Assembly: GCA_902363145.1 (NCBI GenBank)
Contig: CABIZB010000001.1
Span: forward strand, 124,001 to 188,000
Reading direction: 5' to 3'
Source of the DNA: Oscillospiraceae bacterium
Lineage (GTDB): Bacteria; Bacillota; Clostridia; Oscillospirales; Ruminococcaceae
Length of the DNA: 64,000 nt
The translations under genes were made by a program, and so were the position numbers. The notes under the pieces were generated by a model that worked only from the letters and a program-made list of their open reading frames with translations, had not been told where the DNA came from and did no database searches. Every line of letters starts with the position of its first letter. Positions within the stretch are counted from its first letter, which is position 1. Of the stretch, positions 49,195-59,017 are shown in pieces.

Positions 49195-51300
49195 ATGTCA
49201 GAGAGTATTATCCAGGGAGTTAAGAATGTACCCGATTATTTCGGCTGCAATGTTTTTAACGAGGAAACAATGAAGTCCAGACTTCCCAAGAACGTTTATA
49301 AGGCTCTTCTTAAGACCAAGACTATGGGAACTGCACTCGATCCCGATGTTGCCGATGTTATCGCAACCGCTATGAAGGACTGGGCTGTAGAGCAGGGCGT
49401 TACTCACTACACCCACTGGTTCCACCCCATGACAGGTCTTTCCGCAGAGAAGCACGATTCCTTTATCTCTCCTACAGATGACGGAAAGGTAATAATGGAA
49501 TTCTCAGGCAAGGAGCTTATCAAGGGCGAGCCTGATGCGTCTTCCTTCCCCTCCGGCGGTCTGAGAGCTACATTCGAGGCAAGAGGCTACACCGCATGGG
49601 ACCCCACATCTCCCGCATTTATCAAGGATAACACACTTTACATACCTACAGCATTCTGCTCCTACACAGGCGAAGTCCTCGATAAGAAGACTCCTCTTCT
49701 CCGTTCAATGGAGGTTATTTCCGAGCAGGCTGTAAGAGTTCTGAAGCTCTTCGGTTCCAATGCTACAAGAGTTACCACTACTGTAGGCCCCGAGCAGGAA
49801 TATTTCCTCGTTGACAAGAAGCTTTACGATCAGCGTAAGGACCTTATCTACACCGGAAGAACCCTTTTCGGCGCTAAGGCACCTAAGGGTCAGGAGCTTG
49901 AAGACCACTACTTCGGCAACATCAAGGACAGAGTTCATGAGTACATGACCGATCTTGATGAAGAGCTCTGGAAGCTTGGTATCTACTCTAAGACTGAGCA
50001 TAACGAGGTTGCTCCCGCTCAGCACGAGATGGCTCCTATCTTCACCACATCAAACGTTGCTGCTGACCAGAACGCTCTTACCATGGAGATCATGAAGAAG
50101 GTAGCTCTTAAGCACGGTCTTGTCTGCCTCCTCCACGAGAAGCCTTTCGCTGGCGTTAACGGTTCCGGTAAGCACAATAACTGGTCTATCTCCACTAACG
50201 AAGGTCAGAACCTTCTCGACCCCGGCAAGAATCCTAAGGACAATATCCAGTTCCTTACCTTCCTTGCAGCTATCATCAAGGCTGTTGATGAGAACGCTGA
50301 CCTGCTGAGACTTTCCGTTGCTTCCGCAGGCAATGACCACCGTCTTGGCGCTAACGAGGCACCTCCTGCTATCATGTCCATCTTCGTAGGCACTGAGCTG
50401 CAGCAGATCCTTGATGCTCTCGAGTCCGGCGAGATGATAAAGACTGACGCCAACGAGGAATTTGTTATCGGCGTTGAGGCTCTCCCCAACTTCCCCAAGG
50501 ATACCACAGACCGTAACAGAACTTCTCCTTTCGCATTCACAGGCAACAAGTTCGAGTTCAGAAGCCTTGGTTCTTCCGAGACCATCGCCTGCACAAACTG
50601 CATACTCAACACTATCGTTGCAAATTCCCTTAAGGAATTTGCCGACAGACTTGAAGGCGCTGCTGATTTCTCCACCGAGCTTAACAAGCTCCTTGTTGAG
50701 ACTATCAAGAAGCACAAGAGGATCATCTTCAACGGCAACGGCTATGATGCAAGCTGGGTAGAAGAGGCTGCAAAGCGTGGCCTTCCCAACTACGTATCCA
50801 CTGTTGATGCTGTTCCTCACTATACTGATGAGAAGAACGTCAAGATGTTCGAGATGTTTAAGATCTACACCAGAACCGAGCTCCAGTCCAGAACCGAGAT
50901 CATTCTTGAGAACTACTCCAAGATCATCAACATCGAGGCTCTTACAATGCTGGATATGGCTAAGAAGCAGATCCTGCCCGCAGGTATGGGCTTTGCTAAG
51001 GAGCTTGCTGATTCCGTTAATGCTAAGAAGGCAGCAGGCGTATCCGCTGACCTGGAAAAGAAGCTTGCTGACAAGGTAAGCGCTCTTAACGCAGGCATTG
51101 CAGACGCTATTGACGACCTTGATGCAAAGCTTATCGGCGTTGCTGATGAGGACGGCTACGAGGCTACTGCAAGGTACTACAGAAACTCCGTATTTGCTTC
51201 CATGCAGAACCTGAGAGCTGTTGCAGATGAGTTGGAGACCATCACTCCCGAAAAGGAATGGCCTTTCCCCACCTACGGCGACCTCCTTTTCAGAGTTTGA
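49195..51300 (+). CDS. glnN: Type III glutamine synthetase
   Basis: Makes glutamine from glutamate, ammonia and ATP. The 701-residue size and the sequence place it with GSIII, found in Bacteroides, Ruminococcus and some cyanobacteria and unlike the ~450-residue GSI. Recognisable segments are [62 protein letters not shown] and [16 protein letters not shown], which hold the glutamate- and ATP-binding residues. A helical, charged C-terminal segment closes it. AAGGGAGG lies 9 bases before the ATG. The leader has its own promoter and a terminator-like hairpin, so nitrogen-dependent attenuation is possible. Confidence 0.96.
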   Translation: MSESIIQGVKNVPDYFGCNVFNEETMKSRLPKNVYKALLKTKTMGTALDPDVADVIATAMKDWAVEQGVTHYTHWFHPMTGLSAEKHDSFISPTDDGKVIMEFSGKELIKGEPDASSFPSGGLRATFEARGYTAWDPTSPAFIKDNTLYIPTAFCSYTGEVLDKKTPLLRSMEVISEQAVRVLKLFGSNATRVTTTVGPEQEYFLVDKKLYDQRKDLIYTGRTLFGAKAPKGQELEDHYFGNIKDRVHEYMTDLDEELWKLGIYSKTEHNEVAPAQHEMAPIFTTSNVAADQNALTMEIMKKVALKHGLVCLLHEKPFAGVNGSGKHNNWSISTNEGQNLLDPGKNPKDNIQFLTFLAAIIKAVDENADLLRLSVASAGNDHRLGANEAPPAIMSIFVGTELQQILDALESGEMIKTDANEEFVIGVEALPNFPKDTTDRNRTSPFAFTGNKFEFRSLGSSETIACTNCILNTIVANSLKEFADRLEGAADFSTELNKLLVETIKKHKRIIFNGNGYDASWVEEAAKRGLPNYVSTVDAVPHYTDEKNVKMFEMFKIYTRTELQSRTEIILENYSKIINIEALTMLDMAKKQILPAGMGFAKELADSVNAKKAAGVSADLEKKLADKVSALNAGIADAIDDLDAKLIGVADEDGYEATARYYRNSVFASMQNLRAVADELETITPEKEWPFPTYGDLLFRV

Positions 51301-51340
51301 TTTCAATATCAGCCTGAAACAGAATAACACTAAAAAACGC

Positions 51341-51384
51341 TATGGCAGCGCTGTCCCCAAGACAACGCTGCCATATTTGTTTTT
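51341..51384 (+). terminator. glnN terminator
   Basis: TATGGCAGCG and CGCTGCCATA form a perfect 10-bp stem, extended by TGT/ACA, followed by TTTGTTTTT. Confidence 0.85.
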
Positions 51385-51493
51385 CATTATTTATGATTAT
51401 TCCCATTTTCCGATAATGCGTGATTCCCTGTCACGTATGCTCACTCTACAGACGATATGCTTTTTCCCTGAGAGCGTACCGTCATCTCCCTGA

Positions 51494-51528
51494 AAAAGCC
51501 CCTGCTCATATGAACAGGGGCTTTTCTC
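51494..51528 (+). terminator. Second terminator downstream of glnN
   Basis: AAAAGCCCCTG and CAGGGGCTTTT form a perfect 11-bp stem with a 10-base loop and a T-rich end. The 110 bases between this and the glnN terminator have no recognised gene; a small transcript is possible, but no good promoter was seen. Confidence 0.75.
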
Positions 51529-51540
51529 TTTTTTATTGTA

Positions 51541-51704
51541 TTATACTAATCCTCAATCAACCTATAGACAAATCCTCGGCTGAAATAAGCCCATTCTTCG
51601 TCAAGCTCCCTTGCCGGGCGACAAGCCCGCCTGCAGTCGCTTTCCTAGACTGGTCTTATTTCATCTGTCGGCTTTGTCTATAGAACGATTAAAGATTAGT
51701 ATTA
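51541..51704. repeat. 164-bp inverted-repeat element, family A copy 2
   Basis: Second copy of the element at 9241-9404, in the same orientation and without gaps, differing at 14 positions. Terminal inverted repeats (ATACTAATC) and the core CTTGCCGGGCG-AC-AAGCCCGCCTGC are kept. Its right end provides the TAA stop codon of hemW (51702-51704). Confidence 0.85.
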
Positions 51705-52787
51705 CAATTCATCGGTGAGCCTGCAAATTATCTCGTTGGAGAGCAGAAAGCCTTCTGGGGTGAGAATTATTCTGTCTCCGTTTATTTTAAGCAGCCCATG
51801 GGGTTCCATGGGTTTTGCTGCTTTTATAATATTTTCCTTGCTTTTGCAGCCTGAGATATCGCAGCCCTCGGAAAGCCGCAGGGCAAGCATCATTTTTTCT
51901 TCTTCGGTGCATGGAGATTCGTCCGAGATTATCTCCTGCTGGCGTGGGGAACTAATGTAGCCTGCAATATCCCTCGGAACATAAAATCTTTTGCCGTTCA
52001 TGCAGGAGTGGGCGGAGGGGCCTGTGCCGAAATATTCCTCGCACCGCCAGTATTTCAGATTGTGACGGCATTCATAGCCTGCTTTGGCAAAGTTGGATAT
52101 CTCATACTGCCCGAAGCCGTTTTCCGCAAGCATATCTACTGCCATAAGATAGATGTCCGCCGATTTGTCATCGTCCGCCGCAGCGCTTACCAGCTCGGGA
52201 CAGCCCGCAAGGGGAGTGTTCTCCTCGATTTTCAGCATATAGGCAGAAATGTGGGTAACATTCAGCTCCGCAAGCTTCCTGATATTATCCAGCACGGTCT
52301 CTTCTGTCTGATAGGGAAGTCCAAGCATAAGGTCAGCGGAGATATTTTCAAATCCTGCCTTTTGGGCGTTCTGTACAGCCTCCGCTGCCTGACGGGAGTT
52401 GTGGAGCCTGCCCATCATTTTAAGCTCGTCATCATTAAAGCTCTGTATGCCGATAGAAAGGCGGTTTATGCCTGCCGCTCTGAAATCCCTCATAAGCTGG
52501 AGAGTGGTGGAATCGGGATTGCACTCGGCGGATATCTCAGCGTCCGCCGAAATATCCGCCGCAGAAAGGATATCATAAATTTGTGCGCCGCTCAGGAGAG
52601 ATGGCGTTCCGCCGCCGAAATAAACGGTATCGGCGGTGATATTTGCAGCCCTTATGTTCCTTACCACAGCCTTAACGTAGCTGTCGGTAAGGGACAGATC
52701 GGTCTGGGAATAAAAGTCGCAGTAAAGACATTTCCTGCGGCAGAAAGGCACATGAATATAAAGTCCTGTCATATTCGTTTTATTCAT
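51702..52787 (-). CDS. hemW: HemW-like radical SAM heme chaperone
   Basis: The 361-residue protein starts with [20 protein letters not shown], the CxxxCxxC iron-sulfur motif of radical SAM enzymes, followed by [11 protein letters not shown] and [11 protein letters not shown]. The single-cysteine arrangement after the cluster (CDF rather than CxF with an extra Cys) fits HemW rather than the oxidase HemN; HemW inserts heme into proteins. The start ATG at 52787 overlaps the lepA stop; an ATG at 52772 is also possible, and neither has a strong ribosome-binding site, which suggests coupling to lepA. Its stop codon lies in the inverted-repeat element. Confidence 0.88.
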   Translation of the reverse strand: MNKTNMTGLYIHVPFCRRKCLYCDFYSQTDLSLTDSYVKAVVRNIRAANITADTVYFGGGTPSLLSGAQIYDILSAADISADAEISAECNPDSTTLQLMRDFRAAGINRLSIGIQSFNDDELKMMGRLHNSRQAAEAVQNAQKAGFENISADLMLGLPYQTEETVLDNIRKLAELNVTHISAYMLKIEENTPLAGCPELVSAAADDDKSADIYLMAVDMLAENGFGQYEISNFAKAGYECRHNLKYWRCEEYFGTGPSAHSCMNGKRFYVPRDIAGYISSPRQQEIISDESPCTEEEKMMLALRLSEGCDISGCKSKENIIKAAKPMEPHGLLKINGDRIILTPEGFLLSNEIICRLTDEL

Positions 52788-54588
52788 CAAGCTTGAGCAC
52801 AGCCATAAACGCTTCCTGGGGAACTTCAACAGTACCCAGCTGGCGCATACGCTTCTTGCCCTCCTTCTGCTTTTCAAGCAGCTTTTTCTTTCGTGTGATG
52901 TCGCCGCCGTAGCACTTTGCAAGCACGTCCTTGCGCATTGCCTTTACGGTCTCTCTTGCAATGACCTTGCCGCCGATAGCCGCCTGAATGGGAACTTCAA
53001 ACATCTGGCGGGGGATATTGTCTTTGAGCTTTTCAGCAATTCGTCTGCCTCGTGCATATGCCTTGTCAACGTGGATAATGAACGAAAGTGCATCCACCAC
53101 CTCGCCGTTGAGAAGCACATCAAGCTTGACAAGCTTGGAAGGAGCATAGCCCATAAATTCGTAGTCAAATGAAGCATAGCCCCTTGTCTTAGATTTGAGG
53201 GCATCAAAGAAGTCATAAACTATCTCGTTGAGGGGCAGCTCATAGTGAAGCTCCACTCTTGTTTCGTCCAGATATTTCATATCCTTGAAAATACCACGTC
53301 TGTCCTGGCAAAGCTCCATAATGTTGCCCACATAGTCGGAGGGGGAAAGGATAGATGCCTTTACCATTGGCTCCTCGGCGGAGGCGATAACTGAGTTGTC
53401 GGGATAGTTTGAGGGGTTGTCGATATATACCGTCTCGCCGTTTGTAAGGTTTACCTTGTAGATAACGGAGGGGGCGGTGGTGATAAGGTCAAGGTTGTAC
53501 TCACGTTCAAGGCGCTCCTGGATTATTTCCATATGGAGAAGTCCAAGGAAGCCACAGCGGAATCCGAAGCCCAGAGCGATAGAAGTCTCAGGCTCAAAGG
53601 AAAGGGCAGCGTCATTGAGCTGGAGCTTCTCCAGTGCGTCACGGAGGTCGCCGTACTTTGCGCCGTCCGCAGGATATATACCCGAATATACCATAGGGTT
53701 TACCTCACGGTAGCCGGGGAGAGCCTCATCGCAGGGATCAGCTGCATCGGTAACGGTGTCGCCCACCTTTGTGTCGCCGATAGATTTGATTGAAGCGGCA
53801 ATGTAGCCAACCTCGCCAGCTTTTATGGTTCCTGCATTAACAAGGTCGGTAGCGCCCATGTAGCCCGTTTCCACAACGGTGAACTCAGCGCCTGTTGCCA
53901 TAAGGTGAATGGTCTGACCTATCTTTACGGAGCCGTCGATAACACGGACGTAAATTATAACTCCCTTGTAGGAATCGTAGTAGCTGTCAAAAATAAGAGC
54001 TTTCAGGGGAGCGTTCACATCGCCCTTGGGGCAGGGAACATCGGTAACTATCTTTTCAAGTACTGCCTTGACGTTTGTGCCCATTTTTGCGGAAATACGG
54101 GGAGCGTCCATTGCGGGAATGCCGATAACGCTTTCCACCTCGGCGCATACCCTTTCAGGCTCTGCAGAGGGCAGGTCTATTTTGTTGACAACGGGAACGA
54201 CTTCAAGATCATGCTCAATAGCAAGGTAAGTGTTGGCAAGGGTCTGGGCTTCGATACCCTGAGATGCGTCCACTACCAGCACAGCGCCCTCGCAGGCTGC
54301 CAGCGAGCGTGAAACTTCATAGTTGAAGTCAACGTGACCCGGGGTGTCGATAAGGTTGAAAACATATTCCTTTCCGTCGTCCGCCTTATACATGAGCCGC
54401 ACGGCACGGGCCTTTATGGTTATTCCACGCTCTCTTTCGATATCCATGTTATCAAGCAGCTGATCTTCCATGTCACGCTTTGCGACAGTGGAGGTAAGCT
54501 CCAGGATACGGTCCGCAAGAGTTGACTTGCCGTGGTCGATGTGGGCGATAATGCAGAAATTTCTTATATTTTCCTGGCTGTAATCCAA
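52780..54588 (-). CDS. lepA: Elongation factor 4 (LepA)
   Basis: Translational GTPase (602 residues) that acts in ribosome assembly and back-translocation. The G motifs are complete: [14 protein letters not shown] (G1), [12 protein letters not shown] (G2), DTPGHVDFN (G3), NKIDLPSA (G4) and SAKMGTNV (G5). The EF4-specific C-terminal domain is present ([17 protein letters not shown] region and the [24 protein letters not shown] stretch). AAGGAAG lies before the ATG. It is followed by hemW with an 8-bp overlap, a common pairing in Firmicutes. Confidence 0.97.
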   Translation of the reverse strand: MDYSQENIRNFCIIAHIDHGKSTLADRILELTSTVAKRDMEDQLLDNMDIERERGITIKARAVRLMYKADDGKEYVFNLIDTPGHVDFNYEVSRSLAACEGAVLVVDASQGIEAQTLANTYLAIEHDLEVVPVVNKIDLPSAEPERVCAEVESVIGIPAMDAPRISAKMGTNVKAVLEKIVTDVPCPKGDVNAPLKALIFDSYYDSYKGVIIYVRVIDGSVKIGQTIHLMATGAEFTVVETGYMGATDLVNAGTIKAGEVGYIAASIKSIGDTKVGDTVTDAADPCDEALPGYREVNPMVYSGIYPADGAKYGDLRDALEKLQLNDAALSFEPETSIALGFGFRCGFLGLLHMEIIQERLEREYNLDLITTAPSVIYKVNLTNGETVYIDNPSNYPDNSVIASAEEPMVKASILSPSDYVGNIMELCQDRRGIFKDMKYLDETRVELHYELPLNEIVYDFFDALKSKTRGYASFDYEFMGYAPSKLVKLDVLLNGEVVDALSFIIHVDKAYARGRRIAEKLKDNIPRQMFEVPIQAAIGGKVIARETVKAMRKDVLAKCYGGDITRKKKLLEKQKEGKKRMRQLGTVEVPQEAFMAVLKLDE

Positions 54589-54620
54589 GTTAACACTTCC
54601 TTTTGCTGAATATGGGATTT

Positions 54621-54783
54621 AGAACCTGTCTTCATAAGAAATGTGTGCGGATTTTCGAGCATAATTTTGTTGCAGAGTAGGCAAAAATCCGCAGGCGGGC
54701 TTTCGCCCGGCAAGGATTTTTAACGCAGTCTGCGGCAAAATTTGCCGAAAAGACGTGCGCATATGCTTGTGAAGACGGGTTCT
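54621..54783. repeat. 163-bp inverted-repeat element, family B
   Basis: Its ends are inverted repeats: AGAACC-T-GTCTTCA-T-AAG at the left and, complemented at the right, AGAACC-C-GTCTTCA-C-AAG, continuing with weaker pairing. The centre (54689-54714, read on the minus strand) is CTTGCCGGGCG-AAAGCCCGCCTGCGG, nearly the same as the core of family A, though the arms differ. It fills the gap between rdgB and lepA and touches the rdgB stop codon (54783-54785). No coding capacity. Confidence 0.8.
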
Positions 54784-55367
54784 TACTGCTTTGCAGGGTA
54801 ATTTTTTTCAATAAGCTCTCTGAATTTCCTGAGAGCGTCGCTTCTGTGGCTCACCTGATTTTTTTCATCGGCGGAAAGCTCCGCAAAGGATCTGTCGCCG
54901 AACATGAAGATAGGGTCATAACCGAAGCCGTTGGTTCCACGCTTTTCGTAGCCTATCTTGCCCTCGCAGGCGCCTGAAACTATATTCTTATTGCCGTTTT
55001 CGTCAATGTAGCAGATGCAGCATCTGAATCGTGCTGTGCGCTTGTCATCCGGGACGTTTTCAAGCTCGGAGAGAACTCTTGCGCAGCGCTTGCCCTCCTC
55101 CGCATATCTGGCGGAGTATATTCCGGGAGCGCCGTTCAGGGCATCAACTTCAAGTCCGCTGTCATCGGAAATGACAGGTAGGTGGAACATATCGTAAATT
55201 GCCTTTGCTTTGAGATAAGCGTTTTCCTCAAAGGTAGTTCCTGTTTCCTCTACCTCGATGTTTGCGCCGGCTTCCGACTGGGATATTACATCAAAGCCCA
55301 TAGGCTCCAGAATCTCACGGAATTCTCTCAGCTTGTTTTTGTTGTTTGAAGCTAATATCAGTTTCAT
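54783..55367 (-). CDS. rdgB: XTP/dITP diphosphatase (RdgB/HAM1)
   Basis: Removes non-canonical purine nucleotides from the pool by cleaving XTP and dITP to the monophosphates. The 194-residue length is normal. LILASNNKNKLREFREIL, EETGTTFEENAYLKAKAI, SDDSGLEVDALNGAPGIYSARY and GTNGFGYDPIF are the standard family motifs, including the SDDSGL acidic pair. It follows ftsY by 12 bp, and its stop touches the family B repeat. Confidence 0.95.
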   Translation of the reverse strand: MKLILASNNKNKLREFREILEPMGFDVISQSEAGANIEVEETGTTFEENAYLKAKAIYDMFHLPVISDDSGLEVDALNGAPGIYSARYAEEGKRCARVLSELENVPDDKRTARFRCCICYIDENGNKNIVSGACEGKIGYEKRGTNGFGYDPIFMFGDRSFAELSADEKNQVSHRSDALRKFRELIEKNYPAKQ

Positions 55368-55379
55368 ATATGACCTCGT

Positions 55380-56672
55380 TTACTTTTCTTCATCGTCTTT
55401 TTTCTTCTTGCCGAAGGTAATTTCCTTAAACAGGAAGCCGAACTTGCCGTCCTTCAGGCTCTTCTTTTCAGGCTCCGCAGGCTGTTCTTCGGTGTCGGGC
55501 ATGGGTATCTCTTCCTCGGCAGCCTCTGTGGGCATTGCCTCAACGGGGGATTCGTCCATTATTTCCTCAGGCATATCAATGGGAGCAGGCTCTTCATCGA
55601 GAACTTCCTCGGTGATTTCGGGGATTTCCTCTTCCTCCTGAGTTTCTTCCTCGGAAGAAGCTTCTTCCTCAGTTTCTTCGGCAGGCTGTGCTTTCTCAGC
55701 GGTATCTTCTTCAGCCTCGTTTTCATCATCTGTCAGACGTTCATAGTTGCCTGCAAAGTCTGTCTCGGCGGCAAAGAGAGCGTCCGCATAATCCTTTGCG
55801 GAAAATTCCATAAGATCGTCTATCTTCTCGCCCACGCCCACAAGCTTTACGGGAATGCCAAGCTCACGGTGAATGGAGATGATTATGCCGCCCTTTGCAG
55901 TGCCGTCCAGCTTTGTAAGTACGATACCCGTAATGTCAGCCACTTCCGAGAAAAGCTTTGCCTGATTAACGGCGTTCTGACCTGTGGTAGCGTCAAGCAC
56001 CAGCAGGGTCTCTATGGAGCAGCTCTCTGCCTGCTGTGAGCAGATTCGGGTTATCTTTTTCAGCTCGTCCATAAGGTTCTTTTTGTTGTGAAGTCTGCCT
56101 GCGGTGTCGCAGATAACAACGTCCGCATTTCTTGCCTTTGCGGCTGTGATTGCATCAAACACAACGGAAGCAGGGTCGCTGCCCTCATTGTGCTTTACGA
56201 TATCCGCACCTGCACGATCCACCCATATCTGGAGCTGGTCGATAGCAGCGGCTCTGAATGTATCGGCGGCGGCAACTATTACCTTTTTGCCCTGATTTGT
56301 GAGCTGTGCCGCCAGCTTTCCTATGGTGGTGGTCTTGCCCGCACCGTTTACGCCGATAACAAGCACTACAGACGGCTTTGTGGAAAGGTCAAGCTTCTTG
56401 TCCTCGCCAAGCATTTCGGTGATGATGGCTTTCAGCTCGTCTTTTATGAGCATAGGGTCGGTGATGCCCTTTTCCTTGACCTTTTTTCTCAGCTCGGCAC
56501 AGATATCCACAGAAGTCTGCACGCCGATATCGCACATTATAAGAGTTTCTTCAAGCTCTTCAAAAAAATCTTCATCTATCTTGGTAAACGAATTTATAAG
56601 GGAATTGACCTTGCTCATCATCGAGTCTCTGGTCTTTTTGATGCCCTCGGCAATTTTATCGAAAAATCCCAT
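55380..56672 (-). CDS. ftsY: Signal recognition particle receptor FtsY with C-terminal acidic tail
   Basis: SRP receptor GTPase that docks ribosome complexes at the membrane. The NG core (about 1-305) is complete: a helical N domain, GVNGAGKTTTIGKLA (P loop), AADTFRAAAIDQL, CDTAGRL, LDATTGQ and TKLDGTAKGG. Most FtsYs carry their acidic A domain before the core. Here the N terminus is short (MGFFDKIAEGIKKTR) and a tail of about 125 residues, rich in Glu, follows the core and ends in a basic amphipathic segment (FGFLFKEITFGKKKK). The ATG at 56672 has GGAGG upstream. It is followed by rdgB. Confidence 0.95.
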   Translation of the reverse strand: MGFFDKIAEGIKKTRDSMMSKVNSLINSFTKIDEDFFEELEETLIMCDIGVQTSVDICAELRKKVKEKGITDPMLIKDELKAIITEMLGEDKKLDLSTKPSVVLVIGVNGAGKTTTIGKLAAQLTNQGKKVIVAAADTFRAAAIDQLQIWVDRAGADIVKHNEGSDPASVVFDAITAAKARNADVVICDTAGRLHNKKNLMDELKKITRICSQQAESCSIETLLVLDATTGQNAVNQAKLFSEVADITGIVLTKLDGTAKGGIIISIHRELGIPVKLVGVGEKIDDLMEFSAKDYADALFAAETDFAGNYERLTDDENEAEEDTAEKAQPAEETEEEASSEEETQEEEEIPEITEEVLDEEPAPIDMPEEIMDESPVEAMPTEAAEEEIPMPDTEEQPAEPEKKSLKDGKFGFLFKEITFGKKKKDDEEK

Positions 56673-56814
56673 ATATGACAGCCTCCTTGAGATAGTGCAG
56701 CAGCGCACGCATATATACCTATCTTATATTATAAATAAAAAGCCGCTCCTTTTAGTTAATTTTTTATTAACAAAGGTATTATCAGGCAATTATTTTTTTT
56801 ACTGATGTGTCAGC

Positions 56815-56940
56815 TCACTCTTTATTTTGCCGCACTGGTTGAGATGAAGCAGCTGATGGCGTGTCAGGGGCATGAGGATTATACCCGCTGCGTCCTTTTG
56901 TGTCCAGAAGTCCGCCAAGATCATCACCGAAATATTTCAT
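56815..56940 (-). CDS. Small 41-residue protein
   Basis: A short reading frame, MKYFGDDLGGLLDTKGRS at its start, with a strong ribosome-binding site (GGAGGT, 4 bases before the ATG; slightly close). It lies between the frameshifted lipoprotein gene, which ends 20 bases upstream, and ftsY. The product has no membrane segment and is Ser/Pro/Gln/Asp-rich in its second half. Nothing similar is recognised. The site and position suggest translation, but coding status is unproven. Confidence 0.45.
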   Translation of the reverse strand: MKYFGDDLGGLLDTKGRSGYNPHAPDTPSAASSQPVRQNKE

Positions 56941-56960
56941 CGTTACCTCCGGAATGTCTG

Positions 56961-57534
56961 TTATCTTTTTATCCTGTCATTTGCCCGATAGGGTATTGGC
57001 CGGGAATTTTCCTTTTGCAGCCTGCCTATTTTGTCGCAGATAATGTCATACAGATTATCCTCCGTGTAAGCAAGCTTTTCTATATCAACATTTTCATCCG
57101 GGCATTTGCTGTTATTATACCTTTGGGCATACAGACCGCATTCCTTTATAAAGTTCATTATGAGGGAAATCTCTTCCTTATCCGCATCTGAAAAAATGCT
57201 CTGAGCGTTCAGAGATGATCTGATAAAATCGCAGAAATAAGCATGGTCACAATACCAGTTGATGTTTCCGTTGTCTTGAGCCTCGCAGCGGAGTGCCTCT
57301 GCCGTCACCGATATCCTCGATGTATCCGTATTGCAGGGAGTAATCCGTGTCAGAATTTTCAGCACTTGAAACAAGCGCAAAAACTTCCTTGCGAAGTATC
57401 CCGCCAGAAATATCATCTTCCGAAATTTTATCAGATGATTTGTTATCGGAAGTACAGCCGACAGCAGAAAACAAAACGCAGGATAATAAAAGCATTTCCA
57501 CTGTGCTTCTTAAATGCTTTGATCTGAGCTTCAA
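56961..57534 (-). pseudogene. Frameshifted lipoprotein gene
   Basis: The first frame (TTG start at 57534 with GGGTAGG upstream) gives a signal peptide with lipobox AVGC and residues up to DIGDG. The sequence then continues in a second frame from AEALRCEAQDNGNINW to the stop at 56961. The switch is near 57292, so one base is missing or extra. The joined product would be about 190 residues. No family recognised. Whether it is a real pseudogene or an assembly/sequencing error cannot be told from the window. Confidence 0.65.
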
Positions 57535-57575
57535 TATGACCTACCCTTTCAGAATGTTAGTTTATCGGGCAAAAA

Positions 57576-58529
57576 TCATCTTGAATACGTCGCCTGTTCA
57601 TTGCCCGAATAGTCAAAAAGTCCGTCGTTCTTTTCTTCCAGCGCCTTTATCATGTGATAGGTGTATTCATTGTAAGGCGTGGGGATACCAAGCTCCCTGC
57701 CCATTTTCATAAGCGTACCCGAAAACATATCTATCTCCGTGTGGCGCTTAGCGTCAAGGTCCTGCAATGTGGAATATCGTGCAGAGGGCGGAACGGTGCT
57801 TCCACGGCTTGATGACTTGTCCGCCTTGTTTATATCTATGCCCTTTGCCGCCGCAATGGCTTCCAGCTCCTGCCTTAGGCCGTCGCTTATAGCCTGCATA
57901 TGAACGCTGTCACGATAGCAGCCCACACCTGCGCCAAGTATCGCCTGAGGAAGATTGTTGCATACATTCAGCCTGAATTTGCTCCATATCTCCTCTCTGA
58001 TATATTCGGTGCGGCGGAAATGGATATCCGTACCCGAGAAAAGCTCTTCCACTGCAAGTACATTTTCGCTGTCAAAAGGCGCTTCCTTTTCGCCGAAAAC
58101 TATGCCGATAGTGGTCTCAGGGTCAAAGCAGCAGCCATCAGCTTCATGGTGAGATGCGACTTTTATAAGCGAGTACAGAATATTTTTGCTGCCTGTTTCC
58201 TTTTCGATAAGCTCCTCGCTGTCAACGCCGTTCATAAGGCTCATAACTATAGTATTTTCGCCAACGGCTTCACGGATACTTTCCATGGCAGAGGGCAGTG
58301 CACCGTATTTCAGAGAAACTATGAGCAGGTCAACTCCGTGAGCTTCCTTGGGAGTCCACACCTGTGGGTGATAGGTCACATGATTTATCGTGCAGCCTTT
58401 TTTTAGGCGCTCTGCACGCTCACCTTCGGCGATAACTCCTGTTGTGACATCTTTGCGGTCTGCCAGACCCCATATGATATATGAGCCTACAGCGCCTGCA
58501 CCTAAAACGGCAACAGTCTTTATTTTCAT
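57576..58529 (-). CDS. panE: Ketopantoate reductase-family protein
   Basis: A 317-residue NADPH-dependent reductase of the PanE/ApbA family. The N-terminal Rossmann motif is VLGAGAVGSYIIWGL. LMNGVDSEE is the conserved NG-containing loop, and WSKFRLNVCNNLPQAI carries the catalytic Lys and the two Asn. Pantoate synthesis (coenzyme A pathway) is the usual role, though many paralogues act on other 2-keto acids and no pan genes are adjacent. AGGAGGG is well placed before the ATG. Confidence 0.82.
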   Translation of the reverse strand: MKIKTVAVLGAGAVGSYIIWGLADRKDVTTGVIAEGERAERLKKGCTINHVTYHPQVWTPKEAHGVDLLIVSLKYGALPSAMESIREAVGENTIVMSLMNGVDSEELIEKETGSKNILYSLIKVASHHEADGCCFDPETTIGIVFGEKEAPFDSENVLAVEELFSGTDIHFRRTEYIREEIWSKFRLNVCNNLPQAILGAGVGCYRDSVHMQAISDGLRQELEAIAAAKGIDINKADKSSSRGSTVPPSARYSTLQDLDAKRHTEIDMFSGTLMKMGRELGIPTPYNEYTYHMIKALEEKNDGLFDYSGNEQATYSR

Positions 58530-58560
58530 TGGCTTTTACCCTCCTGTTTGGTATGGATTT

Positions 58561-59005
58561 TTACAGCTCTTTTCTGAAATACAGCACATCGGGCATGGGA
58601 TTGTGATAATACGGCTCACACTCGGCAAAGCCCAGCTTTTTGTACATATGTATCGCCGACTGCAAGGGGACGATGGTGTCAAGCACCATTTCCTTATATC
58701 CCGCCTGCCTTGCGTGATCGATAAGCTCTTCAATAAGCTTTTCGCCAAGCTTCATGCCACGGCATGAGGGCTTTACATACAGCCGCATCATTTCGCAGCG
58801 TGTGTCGGAATGTCTGTGATAGGCTATCATTCCAAGGACATCTTCGCCTTCCACAGCCACGAGAAGCTCTCCCTCGGGAGCGGTGTATTTTTTTGTTTAT
58901 AGTTTTATTGGTGATTAGTATAAGGTCACATACAAGCCGCTTGGTGTATTCGATAATAAGCTCCTTTATTTGTTGTATATAAGGCTTTCCGTCAACTATT
59001 TGCAT
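58561..59005 (-). pseudogene. Frameshifted GNAT acetyltransferase
   Basis: The N-terminal frame (ATG at 59005, start MQIVDGKPYIQQIKELI) runs to a run of seven identical bases at 58888-58894 (A7 on the coding strand). The remainder is in another frame, giving KYTAPEGELLVAVEG and the acetyl-CoA site VKPSCRGMKLGEKLIEEL (Arg/Gly loop) and HMYKKLGF. Together they make a normal-length GNAT of about 148 residues. The slip in a homopolymer points to recent inactivation, phase variation, slippage or a sequencing error. Starts 12 bp after smc. Confidence 0.75.
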
Positions 59006-59017
59006 GGCTTTGCTTCC

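Noticed and set aside
50050..51330. Long minus-strand frame opposite glnN
   Set aside because: A shadow of the strongly biased glnN codons; its sequence is valine/leucine/serine-rich, with no family and no ribosome-binding site.
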